Position numbers and translations under genes: made by a program. From the NCBI GenBank assembly GCA_017411585.1, contig JAFQPV010000341.1:1-9026 (forward strand): a stretch of 9,026 nt of DNA. Direction: 5' to 3'. This DNA comes from Clostridia bacterium. Its GTDB lineage: Bacteria > Bacillota > Clostridia > UBA1381 > UMGS1253. Shown here one piece after another: positions 6,344 to 9,026 of this stretch. Each line of letters starts with the position of its first letter. Position 1 is the first letter of the stretch. A model generated the notes under the pieces. The model was not told the DNA's origin. It searched no databases and saw nothing but the letters and a program-made list of their open reading frames with translations.

Positions 6344-7486
6344 ATGCGTTTTGAAGCTTTAGAGAAATACATAGACAACTTAGATGAACTGCATCAGATT
6401 CCGGGTAGATATATCATCGTAACCCACCATGGCAAGCGCGTATTTGAACATGGCGCAGGTTTTTTTGATGAAGCCAAAACCAAGCCCTTTACGACAGACT
6501 CGCTTGTGAATTTATACTCCTGCACCAAGCCGATTACCTGTACAGCGGCTTTGCAGCTTTTAGAGCGCGGAAAATTCCTTTTAGAGGACCCGATTTCCAA
6601 TTACCTGCCCGCCTTTAAGGAAATGACTGTCCGTCATACTCTGCCCGGTGGAGTAACCGAGCTTAGAAAAGCAAAGCATCCGATTTTAATTCATCATCTC
6701 TTTACTATGACAGCAGGCTTAAGCTATAACCTGACATCACCATCCATTCTGGAAGTTCAGAAATCGAGCGCCGGACGGTGCCCGACCATTGAAACGATAA
6801 ACGCGATTGCAAATGAGCCGCTTTTATTCGAGCCGGGCAGCGCTTTTCGATACAGCCTGTGCCACGATGTGCTCGGTGCACTCATTGAAGTCCTTTCCGG
6901 TATGTCCTTCGGCGAATATTTAAAGAAAAACATTTTCGAACCGCTCGGCATGGAAAACACCGGTTTTACGGTAAACGACGAAATCTACGCACGTATGGCA
7001 GACCAATATACAAGAACCGAATCCGGCGCCATTGAAAACATAGGTAAAAATAACGAATACCGCCTTGGCAGCGACTACGAAAGCGGCGGCGCAGGCCTTA
7101 TCTCCTGCGCAGACGATTATATCCGCTTTGTAACGGCAATGTCGCTGTTTGGCAAGTCCCCGGAGGGCGCACAAATATTAAGCAAGTCCACCATCAATAT
7201 GATGCGTGCAACGCACATAAAGCCCGTCGAGCTCGACGGTTTGATGATGCGCGCCTTTGAACCGCAAGGCTATCATTACGGCTTAGGTGTCCGCACCGCT
7301 GTCGGCACAACTACAGGCGCTCTGCCATCGCGCGGCGAATTCGGTTGGAACGGCGCAGCAGGTAGTCATGTTATCATCGATCCGGACGAGGAAATTGCTG
7401 TTTTCTACGAACAGCACAGACGAAACTCTCCAACTGCAACCATACAACCGCGCATCCGCAATATGGTCTATGCAGAATTAGTATAA
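6344..7486 (+). CDS. Serine hydrolase of the beta-lactamase family (PF00144-type), second tandem copy
   Basis: This is a tandem paralog of the preceding gene, also 380 residues, with two small compensating length changes (+2 near residue 145, -1 near 225) and one residue less at the C-terminus. Catalytic positions are kept: S59-C-T-K62, Y170-S-L, G334-W-N-G337-AAG. About 280 of 380 residues are identical by eye. Differences cluster in a few patches (residues 97-112, 136-150, 207-230, 291-306, 321-330), while the rest is almost unchanged. There is no signal peptide, so it is cytosolic. Only 20 bases separate it from the first copy and no promoter or terminator is visible between them, so they form one operon ending at the terminator at 7497. 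The pattern suggests duplication followed by divergence in substrate-facing loops; that reading is inference, and the substrate is unknown. Confidence 0.88.
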   Translation: MRFEALEKYIDNLDELHQIPGRYIIVTHHGKRVFEHGAGFFDEAKTKPFTTDSLVNLYSCTKPITCTAALQLLERGKFLLEDPISNYLPAFKEMTVRHTLPGGVTELRKAKHPILIHHLFTMTAGLSYNLTSPSILEVQKSSAGRCPTIETINAIANEPLLFEPGSAFRYSLCHDVLGALIEVLSGMSFGEYLKKNIFEPLGMENTGFTVNDEIYARMADQYTRTESGAIENIGKNNEYRLGSDYESGGAGLISCADDYIRFVTAMSLFGKSPEGAQILSKSTINMMRATHIKPVELDGLMMRAFEPQGYHYGLGVRTAVGTTTGALPSRGEFGWNGAAGSHVIIDPDEEIAVFYEQHRRNSPTATIQPRIRNMVYAELV

Positions 7487-7496
7487 TAAACGTTAC

Positions 7497-7526
7497 CGGC
7501 AGGGAAAATTTCCCTGCCGCATTTTT
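7497..7526 (+). terminator. Rho-independent terminator of the hydrolase operon
   Basis: CGGCAGGG, then AAAATTT, then CCCTGCCG forms a GC-rich stem (7497-7519; the palindrome extends into the loop), followed by a T-run at 7522-7526 and a second at 7531-7536. It begins 10 bases after the stop codon of the second hydrolase. Confidence 0.92.
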
Positions 7527-7531
7527 ATACT

Positions 7532-7557
7532 TTTTTGTCGAAAACTGTCGACAAAAA
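7532..7557. promoter_or_regulatory. Spo0A-box inverted pair overlapping the -35 region
   Basis: The plus strand holds TTTGTCGAAAA (7534-7544), a perfect Spo0A box around the TGTCGAA core. On the minus strand, TTTTTGTCGACA (7557-7546) is a near-perfect second box (6 of 7 core positions). Together they form an inverted repeat with 10-base perfect arms (7532-7541 and 7548-7557) and a 6-base spacer. The second arm covers the -35 hexamer of the promoter at 7548-7576. A third weak match, TGTCGCA, is at 7592-7598. Confidence 0.65.
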
Positions 7558-7576
7558 GAATTTTCTCCTTTATAAT
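7548..7576 (+). promoter_or_regulatory. Sigma-A-type promoter of the deacetylase-family gene
   Basis: TCGACA (7548-7553), 17 bases, then TATAAT (7571-7576): 11 of 12 consensus positions. Transcription would start near 7583, about 38 bases before the ATG at 7621. The -35 lies inside one arm of the Spo0A-box repeat, as seen at Spo0A-controlled sigma-A promoters. Confidence 0.82.
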
Positions 7577-7620
7577 GAGAGTATGGACAACTGTCGCATA
7601 TGCAAAAAGGGGGAAAACAA

Positions 7621-8922
7621 ATGGAAAAACGCACATTTAATTCGATTGAAATATCTAAAGATTCCATTTTAGACACAATAGACACAACGCCGCGCAGACG
7701 TTATAAGGCGCGCCGCGGTCGTGCTTCCAATACAAACTGGATTAAGCCGTTCTTGCTCATTTTGGTGCTTTTGTGCCTTGCAGGCGGTATTATCTTTTCC
7801 ATCGTTTCCTGCAGCAGCGCAAAAAGCGGCACAACCAAACAAAAGATGCAGGAAGAGCTTGCCCAGATTAGCGCACTGGCCGCATCCTATAATTATGATG
7901 AAGCACTGGCCCTTATAGAAGCTTCCGAATATGCACAAAAAGACGAATTTCTTGCCCTCAAGCAGGAAACAGAGCAAAAGAAAGCCGAGCTCGTTCCCTA
8001 CGACGGGCCGTATTATCACGTATTCTTCCATAGCTTGATTATCTATCCGGAGCTTGCTTTTGACGGTGACTATAAACATGAGGGCTATGATATGTGGATG
8101 ACAACCGTTTCCGAGTTTAAGGCAATGCTGCCGCAGCTCTACGAGCGCGGATTTATCCTCTATCCGTTAAATGAAGTCAAAGCGGAGGGCGAAATTTTAT
8201 TGCCGCCGGGCAAAAAGCCGCTCATTATCTCCATCGATGATGTAAACTACTATGGCTATATGAAGGGCGACGGATTTGCAGACAAGCTCGTCATTAACGA
8301 CGAAGGCAACCTCGCCTGCGAGGTCACCACACCAACAGGTGAACTCATCACAACTTATGACGGTGACGTAATGCCGATTTTAGATGAGTTCGTGCGCGCG
8401 CATCCGGACTTTTCATTCAAGGGTGCAAAGGGCGTTGTTGCCGTAACAGGCTATGAGGGTGTGTACGGCTACAGAACTGTAAAGCTTGAGGGCGAAGAGC
8501 AAGAAAAAGCTAAAGCAGAGGCGCTTAAAATTTCCAAAAAGCTTACCGAAACCGGTTGGCTGCTCGCTTGTCACAGCTACACGCACAACGACTATTTCCG
8601 TGACAACAATGTCAGTATGGAAGATTTAACGTATGATACAAACCGCTTTGCAGAGCGCATTTCAGATTTGATTTACAACACAGACATATACATCAGCCCG
8701 TTTGGTTATCATCTGCCGGTGGGCGATGAACGTTTACAGTATATGAAGGATATGGGCTACAATATTTTCTGCCCGGTCAGCCCGGCAATGCGCACCTACA
8801 AAACAGATGAGGGCGTGCTCTTCTCCGAGCGATTTAACCTCGACCGTTACAATATGCGTACAAAGAAGGAGTTTATCAACGAAACCTTCTTTGATGTCGA
8901 CAGCGTGTATTATAAGGGATAG
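7621..8922 (+). CDS. Membrane-anchored NodB-like polysaccharide deacetylase-family protein
   Basis: A 433-residue protein with a basic cytosolic tail of about 42 residues (RRRYKARRGR at 25-34), one membrane helix (about 43-63), a polar helical stretch (70-125) and an extracytoplasmic NodB-homology domain (about 130-420). Motif 1 is S204-I-D206-D207-V (usually TFDDG), motif 2 is H318-S-Y-T-H322, and motif 3 is S359-P-F-G (usually RxPYG). The metal-binding Asp-His-His set is therefore kept, while motif 3 lacks its arginine. About 110 residues separate motifs 1 and 2, roughly twice the common spacing; I recall this longer form as a subfamily in clostridia. Likely substrate is an envelope glycan, but activity is unproven. 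The start at 7621 has GGGGG (7609-7613) seven bases upstream; an in-frame ATG at 7600 has no ribosome site. It is a single-gene unit with its own Spo0A-box promoter and terminator. Confidence 0.85.
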   Translation: MEKRTFNSIEISKDSILDTIDTTPRRRYKARRGRASNTNWIKPFLLILVLLCLAGGIIFSIVSCSSAKSGTTKQKMQEELAQISALAASYNYDEALALIEASEYAQKDEFLALKQETEQKKAELVPYDGPYYHVFFHSLIIYPELAFDGDYKHEGYDMWMTTVSEFKAMLPQLYERGFILYPLNEVKAEGEILLPPGKKPLIISIDDVNYYGYMKGDGFADKLVINDEGNLACEVTTPTGELITTYDGDVMPILDEFVRAHPDFSFKGAKGVVAVTGYEGVYGYRTVKLEGEEQEKAKAEALKISKKLTETGWLLACHSYTHNDYFRDNNVSMEDLTYDTNRFAERISDLIYNTDIYISPFGYHLPVGDERLQYMKDMGYNIFCPVSPAMRTYKTDEGVLFSERFNLDRYNMRTKKEFINETFFDVDSVYYKG

Positions 8923-8960
8923 CATAAAAAAAGAAGGACATATGTCCTTCTTTTTTATGC
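8923..8960. terminator. Bidirectional terminator between the deacetylase gene and the right-edge gene
   Basis: AGAAGGACAT / ATGTCCTTCT is a perfect palindrome at 8932-8951. A-runs continue on the left and T-runs on the right (8951-8956), and outer GCAT/ATGC pairs match apart from one unpaired A. It begins directly after the TAG at 8920-8922 and ends directly before the minus-strand stop codon at 8961-8963, so it serves both converging genes. Confidence 0.9.
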
Positions 8961-9026
8961 TTATTTTTCTATAATCTTCACAATCGGTGCCGCCAAAATA
9001 CCCATATCCTTAAGCTGATATTCGTA
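8961..9026 (-). CDS. C-terminal end of an unidentified gene (5' part outside window)
   Basis: On the minus strand, 21 codons are open from the right edge to a TAA at 8961-8963, ending in LAAPIVKIIEK. The product cannot be recognised from so little. Support for a real gene is indirect: the stop codon abuts a terminator hairpin that works in this direction too, just as at the other convergent junction of the window. Confidence 0.5.
   Translation of the reverse strand, partial: YEYQLKDMGILAAPIVKIIEK

Noticed and set aside
5181..7486. Antibiotic-resistance beta-lactamase genes
   Set aside because: Both proteins lack a signal peptide, the YAN motif and the KTG motif of true class C enzymes, so resistance should not be inferred from the family name.
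7592..7598. TGTCGCA as a third Spo0A box
   Set aside because: Only 6 of 7 core positions and no flanking match; kept as a weak mention and not called as a separate site.
7801..7815. Possible lipobox I-V-S-C64 in the deacetylase-family protein
   Set aside because: It formally fits the lipoprotein pattern, but it follows a 42-residue cytosolic tail, much longer than a lipoprotein signal peptide. An uncleaved membrane anchor is more likely.

Overview
This window looks like chromosomal DNA of an anaerobic, spore-forming member of the Firmicutes, probably class Clostridia. It has moderate GC content. The clues are an Rnf complex in the rnfC-rnfD order usual for clostridia, a SpoVB-type flippase, strong GGAGG ribosome binding sites, consensus-like housekeeping promoters, a good Spo0A-box cluster and a clostridial-type Rex operator match. 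The genus cannot be named from the sequence alone. No mobile element, CRISPR array, tRNA or rRNA is visible.

Layout from left to right. (1) Positions 1-2205, minus strand: the start of an Rnf operon, with rnfC first, then rnfD running off the left edge. It has its own promoter and a likely Rex (NADH-sensing) operator in the 184-base divergent gap. (2) 2390-3922, plus strand: a SpoVB/MurJ-superfamily lipid-linked polysaccharide flippase, with a possible sigma-E-type (mother-cell sporulation) promoter. (3) 3949-5046, minus strand: trxB (thioredoxin reductase) followed by a 54-residue DUF3006-like gene. This unit converges on the flippase gene, and both share one perfect bidirectional terminator. 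(4) 5181-7486, plus strand: two tandem 380-residue serine hydrolases of the beta-lactamase/PF00144 family, about 73% identical. They are in one operon, fired from a near-consensus promoter divergent from that of trxB, and end in a strong terminator. (5) 7621-8922, plus strand: a membrane-anchored NodB-like polysaccharide deacetylase-family protein whose promoter carries a perfect Spo0A box and its inverted partner. (6) 8961-9026, minus strand: the last 21 codons of an unidentified gene, converging on the same bidirectional terminator.

How the parts fit: rnfCD conserve energy by ferredoxin:NAD+ electron transfer across the membrane. TrxB supplies cytosolic thiol reduction. The flippase and the deacetylase-like protein act at the envelope, and both carry upstream signals that suggest sporulation control. 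The hydrolase pair is cytosolic, with unknown substrate.

I found no clearly new multi-gene system. The best leads are the Spo0A-box-controlled deacetylase, the Rex and sigma-E-like sites in the rnfC/flippase gap, and the mosaic divergence of the hydrolase pair. All regulatory calls are by-eye pattern matches.
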